From the NCBI RefSeq assembly GCF_028745735.1, contig NZ_JAQZSM010000008.1, forward strand, positions 108,166 to 172,165: a stretch of DNA of 64,000 bases, given 5' to 3'. The DNA comes from Roseinatronobacter alkalisoli. Its GTDB lineage: Bacteria > Pseudomonadota > Alphaproteobacteria > Rhodobacterales > Rhodobacteraceae. Within the stretch, counting starts at the first letter, position 1; every line of letters starts with the position of its first letter. This document shows, piece after piece, positions 1 through 9,282 of the stretch. Under the pieces are notes generated by a model. It ran no database searches, was not told the DNA's origin, and was given only the letters and a program-made list of their open reading frames with translations. A program made the position numbers and the translations under genes.

Positions 1-1
1 C

Positions 2-1000
2 CTGATCGCGCCGGATGGGGTGGATGTTGCACGTCTGGAAGCCATTGCCGCAGGCGAAGCGCTGACCCGCGACCTGATCAACACACCCGCATCCCATATG
101 GGGCCAGAGGAACTGGAAGGCGCTGTTGTCGGGCTGGCAAACAGATTTGGCGCAGCGGTTTCGGTGATCTATGGTGACGATCTGCTATATCACAACTTTC
201 CGTTGGTGCATGCCGTCGGGCGCGCATCGGACCGCAGCCCACGTTTGGTGGATATGCGCTGGGGCAAGGCTGGCCCGCTGCTTACGCTTGTCGGCAAGGG
301 CGTGTGCTTTGATACCGGCGGGCTGAACCTGAAACCCGGCGCGTCCATGGGCCTGATGAAAAAGGACATGGGCGGCGCGGCGACAGTGATCGGCCTTGCA
401 CATATGATCATGGCGCAGGGTTGGCCGGTCCGGTTGCGTGTCATCATCCCGGCTGTCGAAAATTCCGTTTCGGGCAATGCCATGCGACCAGGCGATATCC
501 TGTTGTCACGCAAGGGCCTGAGCATCGAAATCAACAACACCGATGCCGAAGGGCGGCTGGTTCTGGCTGATGCCCTTGCGCTCGCGGATGAGGAGCCGCC
601 GGACCTGATGGTGTGCATGGCCACGCTGACCGGGGCCGCCCGGGTCGCGGTCGGCCCCGATATTGCCCCCTTCTTCACCCGGGACCGCGCGCTAAGCGAT
701 GCCTTGATGAAAGCGGGCGATGCAGTGCGTGACCCGGTCTGGCCGCTGCCGCTACATTCCGGATATGAAACCAATATCCAGCCGGCTATTGCCGATCTGG
801 ACAATGCGCCAGCTGGCGGCATGGCGGGCGCAATCACCGCCGCGTTGTTTCTGCACAGGTTTGTCGAGAACACGCCGCGCTTCGTGCATTTCGACATTTA
901 CGGGCATCAGCCCAGTGCGGCCCCGGCGCGGCCCAAGGGCGGGGTGGGGCAGGCTGCGCGGGCGTTGTTTGACGCGCTGCCCGCCGCGCTTGCGCTGTGA
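2..1000 (+). CDS. Leucyl aminopeptidase family protein (M17), 5' truncated by window edge
   Basis: Cytosolic zinc/manganese-dependent aminopeptidase of the M17 (PepA) family, removing N-terminal residues from peptides. The reading frame is open from base 2, so the start lies outside the window; 332 residues are visible, whereas family members are usually 450-500 aa. The M17 signature NTDAEGRL is encoded near 535-560, and the preceding metal/catalytic stretch with VGKGVCFDTGGLNLK near 290-335 followed by KKDMGG is present, so the catalytic C-terminal domain is intact. The next gene starts inside its stop codon (GTGA overlap), indicating a cotranscribed pair. Substrate preference cannot be read from the sequence. 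Confidence 0.93.
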   Translation: MIAPDGVDVARLEAIAAGEALTRDLINTPASHMGPEELEGAVVGLANRFGAAVSVIYGDDLLYHNFPLVHAVGRASDRSPRLVDMRWGKAGPLLTLVGKGVCFDTGGLNLKPGASMGLMKKDMGGAATVIGLAHMIMAQGWPVRLRVIIPAVENSVSGNAMRPGDILLSRKGLSIEINNTDAEGRLVLADALALADEEPPDLMVCMATLTGAARVAVGPDIAPFFTRDRALSDALMKAGDAVRDPVWPLPLHSGYETNIQPAIADLDNAPAGGMAGAITAALFLHRFVENTPRFVHFDIYGHQPSAAPARPKGGVGQAARALFDALPAALAL

Positions 1001-1830
1001 GCGATCCGCGCCTGACCCCGTTCAGCGGGCGCGTCGCGCTGGACGTGTTGCGCCCCGTGATGGACGCACCGCAATTTACCAGCGGGACGCCAATGCGTGT
1101 GGGTGCGGCAGTGGCGGACCTGCTGCGCCACCCTGACGGGCCGCGCGACAGGCAGGTTCTGCGGGGCGCGGCCCTGACCCTGATTGACCAGCGCGACGGG
1201 TATTCCTTCGTGCAGTTGCAGGCCGACGGGTATTGCGGCTGGTTGCGCGACACGGCAATGGCGGCCGATCACGCCGTCACGCACCGGGTTTGTGTGCGTG
1301 CGACCCATCTGTATTCCCGCCCGGACCTGAAAAGCCCCGAACTTGGCTGGCTGTCACTGAACACGCAGCTTCTGGTGACCGAGGGCGAGGGGCAATTCCT
1401 GCGCGCGCAGTGCGGGGGGTGGGTGCCGGTGCAGCATGTGGTCCTTGTGGACCGGCCCGCCCCTGATCCTGTCGCGGTGGCGGAAATGCTGCTGGGCACG
1501 CCCTATTTATGGGGCGGAAATTCCAGCCATGGCATTGATTGTTCGGGCCTTGTGCAACTGGCCTTGCAGGCCTGCAACATGCGCTGCCCTGCGGATAGTG
1601 ACCTTCAGGCGCAGGCATTTGGTCCAGCCCTGCCAGCAGGCACTGCGCCCCGGCGTGGCGATCTGTTGTTCTGGCGCGGGCATGTGGCGTTTATCCGCGA
1701 TGCTGACACGATCCTGCATGCCAATGCCCATACCATGTCCGTTGCGCTTGAGGGGCTTCGTGCGGCCATGACCCGTATCGCAGCGGAGGCCGCTTTCATC
1801 GCCCATATCCGGCCGACCCCGGCAGGGTGA
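997..1830 (+). CDS. NlpC/P60 family peptidase (C40) with N-terminal SH3-like domains
   Basis: Predicted cell-wall peptide hydrolase, 277 aa. The C-terminal NlpC/P60 domain (about 150-277) has the catalytic Cys182 in GIDCSGLV and His229 in GHVAFI. The N-terminal 140 residues look like two bacterial SH3-type modules, which in the family bind murein peptides. No signal peptide is visible, so like gamma-D-glutamyl-L-diamino acid peptidases it may act on recycled muropeptides in the cytoplasm; this is inference. The GTG start overlaps the stop of the aminopeptidase by 4 bp, and coupling with an aminopeptidase fits stepwise degradation of murein peptides. A hairpin follows the stop. Confidence 0.9.
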   Translation: MSDPRLTPFSGRVALDVLRPVMDAPQFTSGTPMRVGAAVADLLRHPDGPRDRQVLRGAALTLIDQRDGYSFVQLQADGYCGWLRDTAMAADHAVTHRVCVRATHLYSRPDLKSPELGWLSLNTQLLVTEGEGQFLRAQCGGWVPVQHVVLVDRPAPDPVAVAEMLLGTPYLWGGNSSHGIDCSGLVQLALQACNMRCPADSDLQAQAFGPALPAGTAPRRGDLLFWRGHVAFIRDADTILHANAHTMSVALEGLRAAMTRIAAEAAFIAHIRPTPAG

Positions 1831-1843
1831 TGAGATTGGCCTG

Positions 1844-1866
1844 AATCACCTGTTTGCCGGGTGATT
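1844..1866 (+). terminator. Weak hairpin after the NlpC/P60 gene
   Basis: A 7-bp stem AATCACC/GGTGATT with a 9-nt loop begins 14 bases after the peptidase stop. Only a short T stretch follows, so intrinsic termination is uncertain. Confidence 0.3.
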
Positions 1867-1869
1867 TCC

Positions 1870-2137
1870 GGCCTGAAGGGGCATTGGGAATGCCAAAAGC
1901 GTGGAGCAAAGGCCGCAGGGTTTGAAGGGACCGTCGCGCCAGTGGCGCGGCGAAAGCCCGGAAAACGCGCTATCGGCGGGCCGTACCGCGGCCTGCCGGT
2001 TTTGCTGGCGTCAGTCCAAGCCTTGAAAGCCGGAGTATGCCGCCTGCATAAAGTGAACTTCTACTACGTGGGACCGGCAGACCCCGGCCCGCCGATAGCG
2101 CGGGCTACAACCAAGCCCCCAACGTCCCCTTCAGGCC
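1870..2137. repeat. Nested inverted-repeat (palindromic) element, 268 bp
   Basis: The gap between the NlpC/P60 gene and gltB holds perfectly paired arms nested inside each other: GGCCTGAAGGGG (1870-1881) with its complement at 2126-2137; a 17-bp arm GCGCTATCGGCGGGCCG (1967-1983) with its complement at 2085-2101; and CTGCCGGT (1993-2000) with ACCGGCAG (2073-2080). A local hairpin with CGCGCC/GGCGCG stems sits at 1935-1949. The whole unit could fold as a long rod. A 100-codon open frame runs through it but shows no recognisable protein features. It resembles a miniature inverted-repeat or intergenic palindromic repeat; no transposase is present and no second copy was noticed in this window. Confidence 0.7.
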
Positions 2138-2207
2138 AATATTCAACCAGCCTTGGGCTGTAATCAGACATCATCCCGCCTGCCCCCGACACCCGGCAAT
2201 GTATATT

Positions 2208-2241
2208 AAAACGGCGCAAGGACATTTCCTTGCGCCGTTTT
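2208..2241 (-). terminator. Rho-independent terminator of gltDB
   Basis: Perfect 14-bp stem AAAACGGCGCAAGG, 6-nt loop, and complement ending in TTTT; symmetric A/T runs make it usable on both strands. It lies 21 bases beyond the gltB stop on the minus strand. Confidence 0.85.
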
Positions 2242-2262
2242 GATTCAGGAAGGTGCGGCGGG

Positions 2263-5200
2263 TTACTCCGCCGGGACAGCATCCGCTTCATAGCTGAGCG
2301 GCTGGGTAAGGTGAATCAGCATTTCCCTGGGGCAAACCTGCAGGAAATTCGCCCGCTCGCTGTCCCAGTTGCGCAGGATTTCCAGCGCACGCTGCGATTC
2401 GGTTTCCTTGGCATGCATCTCGATCAGGCCTTTCAACTGATCTTCCCAATGGTCAACGGTGACCGGACAGGTGACCAGCGATTCCATATTGATCAGGTCT
2501 GTCGCCATCCCGTCGGGGTCATACAGATACGCCATACCGCCGGTCATGCCTGCGCCGAAGTTCGCGCCAATGCTGCCAAGGATGACGGCGACCCCGCCGG
2601 TCATGTATTCGCACCCGTTCGACCCGCAGCCTTCGATCACGACCTTCGCGCCGGAATTGCGCACCGCGAAACGTTCGCCCGCGCGCCCCGCCGCGAACAG
2701 ATAGCCATCTGTTGCGCCATACAACACCGTATTGCCGATGATGGTGTTGTCATGCGCGATCAGGGGCGATGACATGCGCGGACGCACAACCACCATACCA
2801 CCGGACAACCCCTTGCCGACATAATCATTGGCATCGCCGAACACTTCAATCTTCAGGCCCGGTGCGGCAAATGCCCCCAGCGACTGGCCCGCACTGCCCG
2901 CCAGTTTGACGGTCAGGTGGTCGGGTTGCAGATTATTGCGCATGCCGAACCGCTTGACGATATGGCTGGATGCGCGTGTGCCGACAGTGCGGTGGGTGTT
3001 TTCCACAGCATAGGACAATTGCATCTTCTCGCCATCTTCAAAGAAGCGCGCGGCATCGCGGATGATTTCGGCATCCAGCGTGTCGGGCACAGCGTTGCGC
3101 GGTTTGTCGCGGTCATAGCGAATATGCTCGGACCCGTCGACCGTCAGCAACAGCGGGTTCAGGTCCAGATCATCCAGATGCGCCGCACCACGGCTGACCT
3201 GGGCCAGCAGATCGGCCCGGCCGATGACTTCATCCATGGACCGCGCACCGATGCTGGCCAATATCTCGCGCACTTCCTGCGCGTAGAAGGTGATCAGGTT
3301 CACCACCTTGTCGGCATTGCCGGTGAATTTGGCGCGCAGGCGTTCATCCTGTGTGCAGACACCCACAGGGCAGGTATTCGACTGGCACTGGCGCACCATG
3401 ATGCAGCCCATGGCAATCAGCGCCGCAGTGCCGATGCCGTATTCCTCGGCCCCCATCATTGCCGCCATGACAATATCGCGCCCGGTGCGCAGCCCGCCAT
3501 CCGTGCGCAGGGTTACACGTTCGCGAAGCTTGTTCATAGCCAGCACCTGATGCGCTTCGGTCAGGCCCATTTCCCACGGCAGACCCGCATATTTGATTGA
3601 CGTTGCCGGGCTGGCCCCGGTGCCGCCGTTATGGCCCGAAATCAGGATGATATCTGCCTTGGCCTTGGCCACACCGGCCGCAATTGTGCCAACGCCCGAT
3701 GACGCCACCAGCTTGACCGTGACTTTCACGCGCGGGTTGATCTGCTTCAGGTCGTAGATCAGCTGCGCCAGATCTTCGATCGAATAGATGTCGTGATGGG
3801 GGGGCGGTGAAATCAGCGTCACACCGGGGGTCGAATGGCGCAGGCGTGCGATCAGCTTGGTCACTTTCATGCCCGGAAGCTGGCCACCTTCGCCGGGTTT
3901 CGCACCCTGGGCTACCTTGATTTCCAGTTCTTCGCAGGCGTTCAGGTATTCTGCCGTCACGCCAAACCGGCCAGACGCCACCTGCTTGATCTTCGCGCAG
4001 GGGTTGTCGCCATTGGGTAGCGGGTGTGCATGGGCGGGATCTTCGCCGCCCTCGCCACTGTCGGACTTCGCGCCGATGCGGTTCATGGCGATGTTCAGCG
4101 TCATATGCGCTTCGGGGCTAAGCGCCCCAAGTGACATGCCGGGGGTGACAAAACGCTTGCGGATCGCTGTGATGCTTTCCACTTCTTCAATTGGAATGGC
4201 CTTGCCCAGCGATTTGATGTCCAGAAGATCGCGCAGATGAATCGGCGGATTGGCCTGCATGGCTGTGCTATACTGTTTCCACAACGCATAGCTGGACTGG
4301 TTGCAGGCCTGTTGCAGCAGATGCATTGTCTGCGCTTCCCAGGCATGTTTTTCGCCAGTGCGGCGTGATTTGTAGAACCCGCCGATAGGCATAACATCCT
4401 GCCCGTCACGCCAACCCTTGGCATGGACTTCTTCCAGTTTCATCTGGATACCGTGCAGACCAATGCCGGAAATGCGGCTGTGCATGCCGGGGAAATATTC
4501 CGCGCACAGCGCGCGCGACAGGCCCACAGCTTCAAAGTTCAGACCGCCACGGTAGGAGGACATCACCGAAATGCCCATCTTGGACATGATTTTCAGAAGT
4601 CCTGCATCAATGGCAGCACGGTAGCGGCGCATTGCGGCAACAAGCGTGCCTTCGATCAGGCCACGGTCAATGCGGTCAGCAATTGTTTCCTGCGCCAGAT
4701 AGGCGTTGACCGTGGTTGCGCCGCAGCCGATCAGCACTGCGAAATAATGCGGATCGATGCATTCCGCCGACCGCACGTTCAGCGAACAGAATGTGCGCAG
4801 ACCCTTGCGTGTCAGCCAGCCATGCACAGCGCTGGTTGCAAGGATGATCGGCATCGCAACCTTGTCCGGCCCCTGATGTTCGTCGGTCAGGACCAGATGG
4901 CCTGCGCCCGAACGTACCGCATCTTCGGCTTCGGCGCGGATACGTTCCAACCCGTCGCGCAGCGCATCTTCGCCCGCGTCAACAGGGAAGGTGCAATCGA
5001 TGAAGGCGACCTGATCGCCGAATTCGCGCACCATTTCGTCGAATTCGCCATTGGCAACAAACGGGCTTTCCAGAACCAGAATTTCGGTCTGGCTGCTGTC
5101 TTCATCCAGCACATTGCGCAGGTTCCCGAAGCGCGTATTCAATGACATGACGCGGAATTCGCGCAGACTGTCGATGGCGGGGTTCGTAACCTGGCTGAAG

Positions 5201-6801
5201 TTCTGGCGGAAGTAATGCGACAGCGGGCGATAGATTTCGCTGAGCACGGCAGACGGCGTGTCATCGCCCATGGACGCAATCATTTCCTTGCCGTCTTCGG
5301 CCATGGGCGCCAGAACCTGTTCCACCTCTTCAATGGTGTAGCCCGCCGCGACCTGACGCTTGCGTAGTTCTGCCGTATCCAGCTTGCGGTGTTCCGGCAC
5401 ATCGCGCAGCTTGTCATTCAGATCGACAATCTTGTCGTTCCAGTCGCCGAACGGTTGCGCCTGTGCCAGTTTATCCTTGATTTCGGTGTCGTGATACAGC
5501 TTGCCTTCGGTCATATCGACCGCGATCATCTGGCCCGGACCAAGCGCGCCTTTTTCACGGACGCTCAGTTCGTCGACGACCACCATGCCAGCTTCTGATC
5601 CTGCGATAAGCAAGCCGTCACCTGTTACCACATAGCGCATGGGGCGCAGCCCGTTGCGGTCCAGACCCGCGCAGACCCAGCGCCCGTCGGTCATTGCCAA
5701 CGCGGCAGGGCCGTCCCAGGGTTCCATGACCGAATTGCAGTAGGAATACATGTCCCGCCAAGCCTTGGGCATTTCCACGGCCTGTTTGGACCATGCTTCG
5801 GGGACCAGCATCGTCTTGGCCATCGGCGCGCTGCGGCCTGCGCGTACCAGCACCTCGAACACGGAATCCAGCGCCGCCGAATCAGACCCGCCTGATGCGA
5901 CAATCGGCTTGATGTCATCGGCCATTTCGCCAAATGCCGCCGACGCCATCCGGATCTCATGGCTTTTCAGCCAGTTCAGGTTGCCCTTCAGCGTGTTGAT
6001 TTCGCCGTTATGCGCCAGCATGCGGAATGGCTGGGCCAACCACCATTGCGGGAAAGTATTGGTCGAATAACGCTGATGATAGATGGCAAAGGCTGATTCA
6101 AAGCGCTCATCCTTCAGGTCGGGATAGAATTCGGCCACCTGTTCGGCCAGCATCATCCCCTTGTAGATGATCGACCGGCACGACAGCGAGCAGATATAGA
6201 AACCCGCGATGCCCGCTGCGGTGATTGCTTTTTCGATCCGCCGACGAATGACATAGAGTTCGCGTTCAAACGTTTCTTCGTCCGTTCCTTTGGCGTTGCG
6301 GATCAGGATCTGTTCAATCTCTGGCCGTGTTGCATTTGCCTTTTCGCCCAGCACACTGACCGTCACCGGCACATGCCGCCAGCCATAGATAGCATAGCCC
6401 ATGCGCAGAACTTCGGATTCAACGATGGTGCGCGAGCGTTCCTGCGCGGCAAAATCGGTGCGTGGCAGGAAAACCTGACCCACAGCCACCAACTGGTCCA
6501 CCAATGGTTCATGGCCAGTGCGGCGGATCTTGTCATAGAAGAAGCTGACGGGGATCTGCACATGAATGCCCGCACCATCACCTGTCTTGCCATCGGCATC
6601 AACAGCGCCGCGGTGCCAGATGGCTTTCAGCGCTTCGATACCGTTTTCGACCACCTTGCGCGACGGTTTACCGTCCAGTGACACGACCAATCCCACGCCG
6701 CAGGACGAATGTTCGTCTTCGGGTTTGTACAGGCCATGTTCAGCGACAAAGGCACGGTGGGCTTCTTCACGGGCGGCCCAAGCGTCATCATATTGCGTCA
6801 T
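2263..6801 (-). CDS. gltB: Glutamate synthase (NADPH) large subunit
   Basis: Large subunit of glutamate synthase (GOGAT): it hydrolyses glutamine and transfers the ammonia to 2-oxoglutarate on FMN. At 1512 aa it has the usual length. The GATase-II nucleophile is Cys34 in SSCGVG, so residues 1-33 are probably a removed propeptide. The central and FMN-binding synthase domains follow (about 830-1205), including the 3Fe-4S cysteine pattern C-x5-C-x4-C near residue 1130, then the C-terminal GXGXG beta-helix domain. The ribosome site AAGGAACC precedes the ATG. It lies 26 bp downstream of gltD in the same operon, the enzyme being an alpha-beta complex with GltD. Confidence 0.98.
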   Translation of the reverse strand: MTQYDDAWAAREEAHRAFVAEHGLYKPEDEHSSCGVGLVVSLDGKPSRKVVENGIEALKAIWHRGAVDADGKTGDGAGIHVQIPVSFFYDKIRRTGHEPLVDQLVAVGQVFLPRTDFAAQERSRTIVESEVLRMGYAIYGWRHVPVTVSVLGEKANATRPEIEQILIRNAKGTDEETFERELYVIRRRIEKAITAAGIAGFYICSLSCRSIIYKGMMLAEQVAEFYPDLKDERFESAFAIYHQRYSTNTFPQWWLAQPFRMLAHNGEINTLKGNLNWLKSHEIRMASAAFGEMADDIKPIVASGGSDSAALDSVFEVLVRAGRSAPMAKTMLVPEAWSKQAVEMPKAWRDMYSYCNSVMEPWDGPAALAMTDGRWVCAGLDRNGLRPMRYVVTGDGLLIAGSEAGMVVVDELSVREKGALGPGQMIAVDMTEGKLYHDTEIKDKLAQAQPFGDWNDKIVDLNDKLRDVPEHRKLDTAELRKRQVAAGYTIEEVEQVLAPMAEDGKEMIASMGDDTPSAVLSEIYRPLSHYFRQNFSQVTNPAIDSLREFRVMSLNTRFGNLRNVLDEDSSQTEILVLESPFVANGEFDEMVREFGDQVAFIDCTFPVDAGEDALRDGLERIRAEAEDAVRSGAGHLVLTDEHQGPDKVAMPIILATSAVHGWLTRKGLRTFCSLNVRSAECIDPHYFAVLIGCGATTVNAYLAQETIADRIDRGLIEGTLVAAMRRYRAAIDAGLLKIMSKMGISVMSSYRGGLNFEAVGLSRALCAEYFPGMHSRISGIGLHGIQMKLEEVHAKGWRDGQDVMPIGGFYKSRRTGEKHAWEAQTMHLLQQACNQSSYALWKQYSTAMQANPPIHLRDLLDIKSLGKAIPIEEVESITAIRKRFVTPGMSLGALSPEAHMTLNIAMNRIGAKSDSGEGGEDPAHAHPLPNGDNPCAKIKQVASGRFGVTAEYLNACEELEIKVAQGAKPGEGGQLPGMKVTKLIARLRHSTPGVTLISPPPHHDIYSIEDLAQLIYDLKQINPRVKVTVKLVASSGVGTIAAGVAKAKADIILISGHNGGTGASPATSIKYAGLPWEMGLTEAHQVLAMNKLRERVTLRTDGGLRTGRDIVMAAMMGAEEYGIGTAALIAMGCIMVRQCQSNTCPVGVCTQDERLRAKFTGNADKVVNLITFYAQEVREILASIGARSMDEVIGRADLLAQVSRGAAHLDDLDLNPLLLTVDGSEHIRYDRDKPRNAVPDTLDAEIIRDAARFFEDGEKMQLSYAVENTHRTVGTRASSHIVKRFGMRNNLQPDHLTVKLAGSAGQSLGAFAAPGLKIEVFGDANDYVGKGLSGGMVVVRPRMSSPLIAHDNTIIGNTVLYGATDGYLFAAGRAGERFAVRNSGAKVVIEGCGSNGCEYMTGGVAVILGSIGANFGAGMTGGMAYLYDPDGMATDLINMESLVTCPVTVDHWEDQLKGLIEMHAKETESQRALEILRNWDSERANFLQVCPREMLIHLTQPLSYEADAVPAE

Positions 6802-6827
6802 GTCGGGTTCCTTCGACCGGAATTGGA

Positions 6828-8270
6828 TTATTCGGCAGCGACCTGTGCGGGTGCCGAAAGATAATTCAGAATGGATTGCGCAGCTTCGCGCCCGTCACGA
6901 ATGGCCCAGACCACCAGACTGGCCCCACGCACGATGTCCCCAACCGCCCAGACACCGGGCATGTCGGTTTCATGCGTGTTGAATTTCGCGCGAACGGTGC
7001 CCCAGCGGGTCACCGGCAATTCGGGCACACCCCAAAGCGTTGGCAGGTCTTCCGCTTCAAAACCCAGCGCCATGATCGCCATGTCGGCGTCTTCGGTATA
7101 ATCCGCCCCGTCGATGACTTCCGGTGATCGGCGGCCAGACGCATCGGGCTGGCCCAGACGCATTTTCTGCACCCGGACACCCGTCACGCTGCCATCATCG
7201 CCGGTAACAAAACCAGCGGGTGCGGCCAGCCAGACGAATTCGACACCTTCTTCTTCGGCATTCTGGGTTTCACGGCGCGAGCCGGGCATGTTTTCGCGGT
7301 CGCGGCGATACAGGCATTTGACCGAAGTCGCGCCTTGCCGGATGGCTGTGCGCACACAATCCATTGCAGTGTCCCCGCCGCCAATAACGACCACGCGCTT
7401 GCCGCGCGCATCCAGCACACCCGAATCGAATTCGGCCACATCGTCACCGAAGCTTTTGCGGTTTGACGCGGTCAGGTAATCCAGTGCCTTCATCACGCCT
7501 GTCGCGCCCGCATTGGGCGCATTCAGATCACGGGCCTTGTAGACACCGGTTGCGATAAGCACCGCATCATGCTTGCCACGGATCGCATCAAAGCTGATAT
7601 CATCGCCGACATTGCAGTTCAGGACGAATTCGACGCCGCCCTGTTCCAGTTGTTCAATCCGGCGCATGACGATGGGCTTTTCCAGCTTGAAACCCGGAAT
7701 GCCATAGGTCATCAGGCCGCCTGCGCGGTCATAGCGGTCATAGACTGTCACTTGCACGCCGGCACGGCGCAGCACATCTGCCGCCGCCAGCCCGCCGGGA
7801 CCAGCGCCGATAACTGCCACAGATTCCGGCCGTTCGGTGGTAGGGGTGACGGGCTTGACCCAGCCTTCCTGCCAGGCCGTGTCGGTGATGTATTTTTCAA
7901 CTGACCCGATGGTGACAGTCCCGTGCCCGGATTGTTCGATCACGCAATTGCCTTCGCACAGGCGATCCTGCGGACAGATGCGCCCACAGATTTCAGGGAA
8001 GGTATTGGTGGACTGACTTATGTCATAGGCTTCCTGCAGGCGTCCCTGGGCCGTCAACATCAGCCAGTCGGGGATGTTGTTGTGCAGCGGGCAGTGCGTT
8101 TGGCAATAGGGTACGCCACATTGGCTGCAACGCCCGGCTTGCTCGGCCGCTTTCTCTGCGGCAAATTCGCGGTAGATTTCGTCGAAATCCTCGGTCCGCA
8201 AGTCCGCGGGGCGCTTTTGGGGCATTTCCCGCTCGACTGTCACGAAACGGAGCATTTGCTGCTTGGGCAT
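6828..8270 (-). CDS. gltD: Glutamate synthase small subunit
   Basis: Small (beta) subunit of glutamate synthase, passing electrons from NADPH through FAD to GltB. The start at 8270 (MPKQQML) is chosen because GGAGG lies 7 bases upstream; an upstream in-frame ATG would add 17 unconserved residues. The 480-aa protein has N-terminal cysteine clusters (CSQCGVPYC and CGRICPQDRLC) for Fe-S centres, an FAD-binding GAGPGGLAAA segment and an NADPH-binding GGGDTAMDC segment. First gene of the gltDB operon; its 5' region, shared with uppP, contains two spaced 19-bp direct repeats. Confidence 0.97.
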   Translation of the reverse strand: MPKQQMLRFVTVEREMPQKRPADLRTEDFDEIYREFAAEKAAEQAGRCSQCGVPYCQTHCPLHNNIPDWLMLTAQGRLQEAYDISQSTNTFPEICGRICPQDRLCEGNCVIEQSGHGTVTIGSVEKYITDTAWQEGWVKPVTPTTERPESVAVIGAGPGGLAAADVLRRAGVQVTVYDRYDRAGGLMTYGIPGFKLEKPIVMRRIEQLEQGGVEFVLNCNVGDDISFDAIRGKHDAVLIATGVYKARDLNAPNAGATGVMKALDYLTASNRKSFGDDVAEFDSGVLDARGKRVVVIGGGDTAMDCVRTAIRQGATSVKCLYRRDRENMPGSRRETQNAEEEGVEFVWLAAPAGFVTGDDGSVTGVRVQKMRLGQPDASGRRSPEVIDGADYTEDADMAIMALGFEAEDLPTLWGVPELPVTRWGTVRAKFNTHETDMPGVWAVGDIVRGASLVVWAIRDGREAAQSILNYLSAPAQVAAE

Positions 8271-8327
8271 GGCTGATCCTCCAGAATTCTGAATATGTGT
8301 CTTATCCAAGGGGGAAACCAAAGAAAA

Positions 8328-8346
8328 GTCATAACTACTGACCTAA
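8328..8346. repeat. 19-bp direct repeat, copy 1, in the gltD/uppP intergenic region
   Basis: GTCATAACTACTGACCTAA occurs here and again, identically, at 8402-8420. The start-to-start distance is 74 bp, about seven helical turns, in unusually AT-rich sequence. This fits paired binding sites of an unidentified regulator of gltDB or uppP; the function is inference. Confidence 0.6.
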
Positions 8347-8401
8347 ATCAATTATTTTTTGCCCACGGGTGGAAAATTTTGCAGAATTATGTAATTATTA
8401 T

Positions 8402-8420
8402 GTCATAACTACTGACCTAA
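8402..8420. repeat. 19-bp direct repeat, copy 2
   Basis: Exact second copy of GTCATAACTACTGACCTAA, 59 bp before the chosen uppP start. See copy 1. Confidence 0.6.
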
Positions 8421-8478
8421 TAAGTGGGTTGCCTTCCCCGCAATGTGGAGTAGCTTGCCCAAAAACGCCGGGGACGTC

Positions 8479-9282
8479 ATGACATTCTTTCACCTTTTCC
8501 TGCTCGCCATGATTCAAGGGGTAACGGAATTTCTGCCGGTTTCGTCCTCCGGCCATCTGATTCTGTTGCCCGCATTGACATCACTGGATGATCAGGGGCT
8601 GGTCATTGATGTGGCGGTCCATGTCGGCACCCTGTTCGCGGTTTGCTGGTATTTCCGGGCCGATGTCGGGCTTGCGGTGCGTGGTGTTCCCCGGTTGCTG
8701 CGTGGGGATCTGCATGACAGGGGCGGGTTTCTGGCATTCTGCCTTGCGGTTGCGACTGTGCCCGTCATCATACTGGGGCTGATCTTCAAGATCTTCGGCA
8801 TCATGGACATGTTGCGCAGTGTCGCCGTGATCGGCTGGATGATGATTATTTTCGGCATCGTCCTGTATCTGACCGACAGGCTGGGCAAACAGACCCGCAC
8901 GGCACAGGAATGGACGGTCAGACATGCCCTGATCCTCGGGCTTTGGCAGGCGATAGCGCTTATTCCCGGTGCATCGCGTTCGGGGATTGTCATTTCAGGG
9001 GCGCGGGCCCTGGGCTATTCCCGCCATGACGCCGCGAAACTGTCCATGCTGATGTCCATCCCCACGATCATCGCCTCTGGTACGCTTATGGGGCTGGATG
9101 TGGTGCGCATTGCGGATTGGCAGGCGGCAAAAGATGGCGCAATCGCCGCCCTGATTTCCTTTTTTGCGGCCTGGGTGGCGTTGGTGTTCATGATGAAATT
9201 GCTGCGCACGGTCAGTTTCACGCCATATGTCATTTACCGGCTGATCCTTGGCGCAATCCTTCTGGCCATCGCTTATGGCTGA
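8479..9282 (+). CDS. uppP: Undecaprenyl-diphosphatase UppP (BacA)
   Basis: Integral membrane phosphatase that recycles undecaprenyl pyrophosphate to the monophosphate lipid carrier used for peptidoglycan and other envelope polymers; overexpression in other bacteria gives bacitracin resistance. The 267-aa product begins MTFFHLFLL; an ATG 12 codons upstream has no better ribosome site, while GGGGA precedes 8479 and the family normally starts at this point. Diagnostic motifs are [11 protein letters not shown] (17-27) and PGASRSG (163-169). Several hydrophobic segments span the protein. Its 3' end overlaps the convergent ubiG by 10 bp. Confidence 0.95.
   Translation: MTFFHLFLLAMIQGVTEFLPVSSSGHLILLPALTSLDDQGLVIDVAVHVGTLFAVCWYFRADVGLAVRGVPRLLRGDLHDRGGFLAFCLAVATVPVIILGLIFKIFGIMDMLRSVAVIGWMMIIFGIVLYLTDRLGKQTRTAQEWTVRHALILGLWQAIALIPGASRSGIVISGARALGYSRHDAAKLSMLMSIPTIIASGTLMGLDVVRIADWQAAKDGAIAALISFFAAWVALVFMMKLLRTVSFTPYVIYRLILGAILLAIAYG

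Noticed and set aside
1861..2163. 100-codon open frame inside the nested palindrome
   Set aside because: The frame is explained by the inverted-repeat arms; composition is unlike neighbouring proteins, it begins with GTG inside a hairpin and has no ribosome site.
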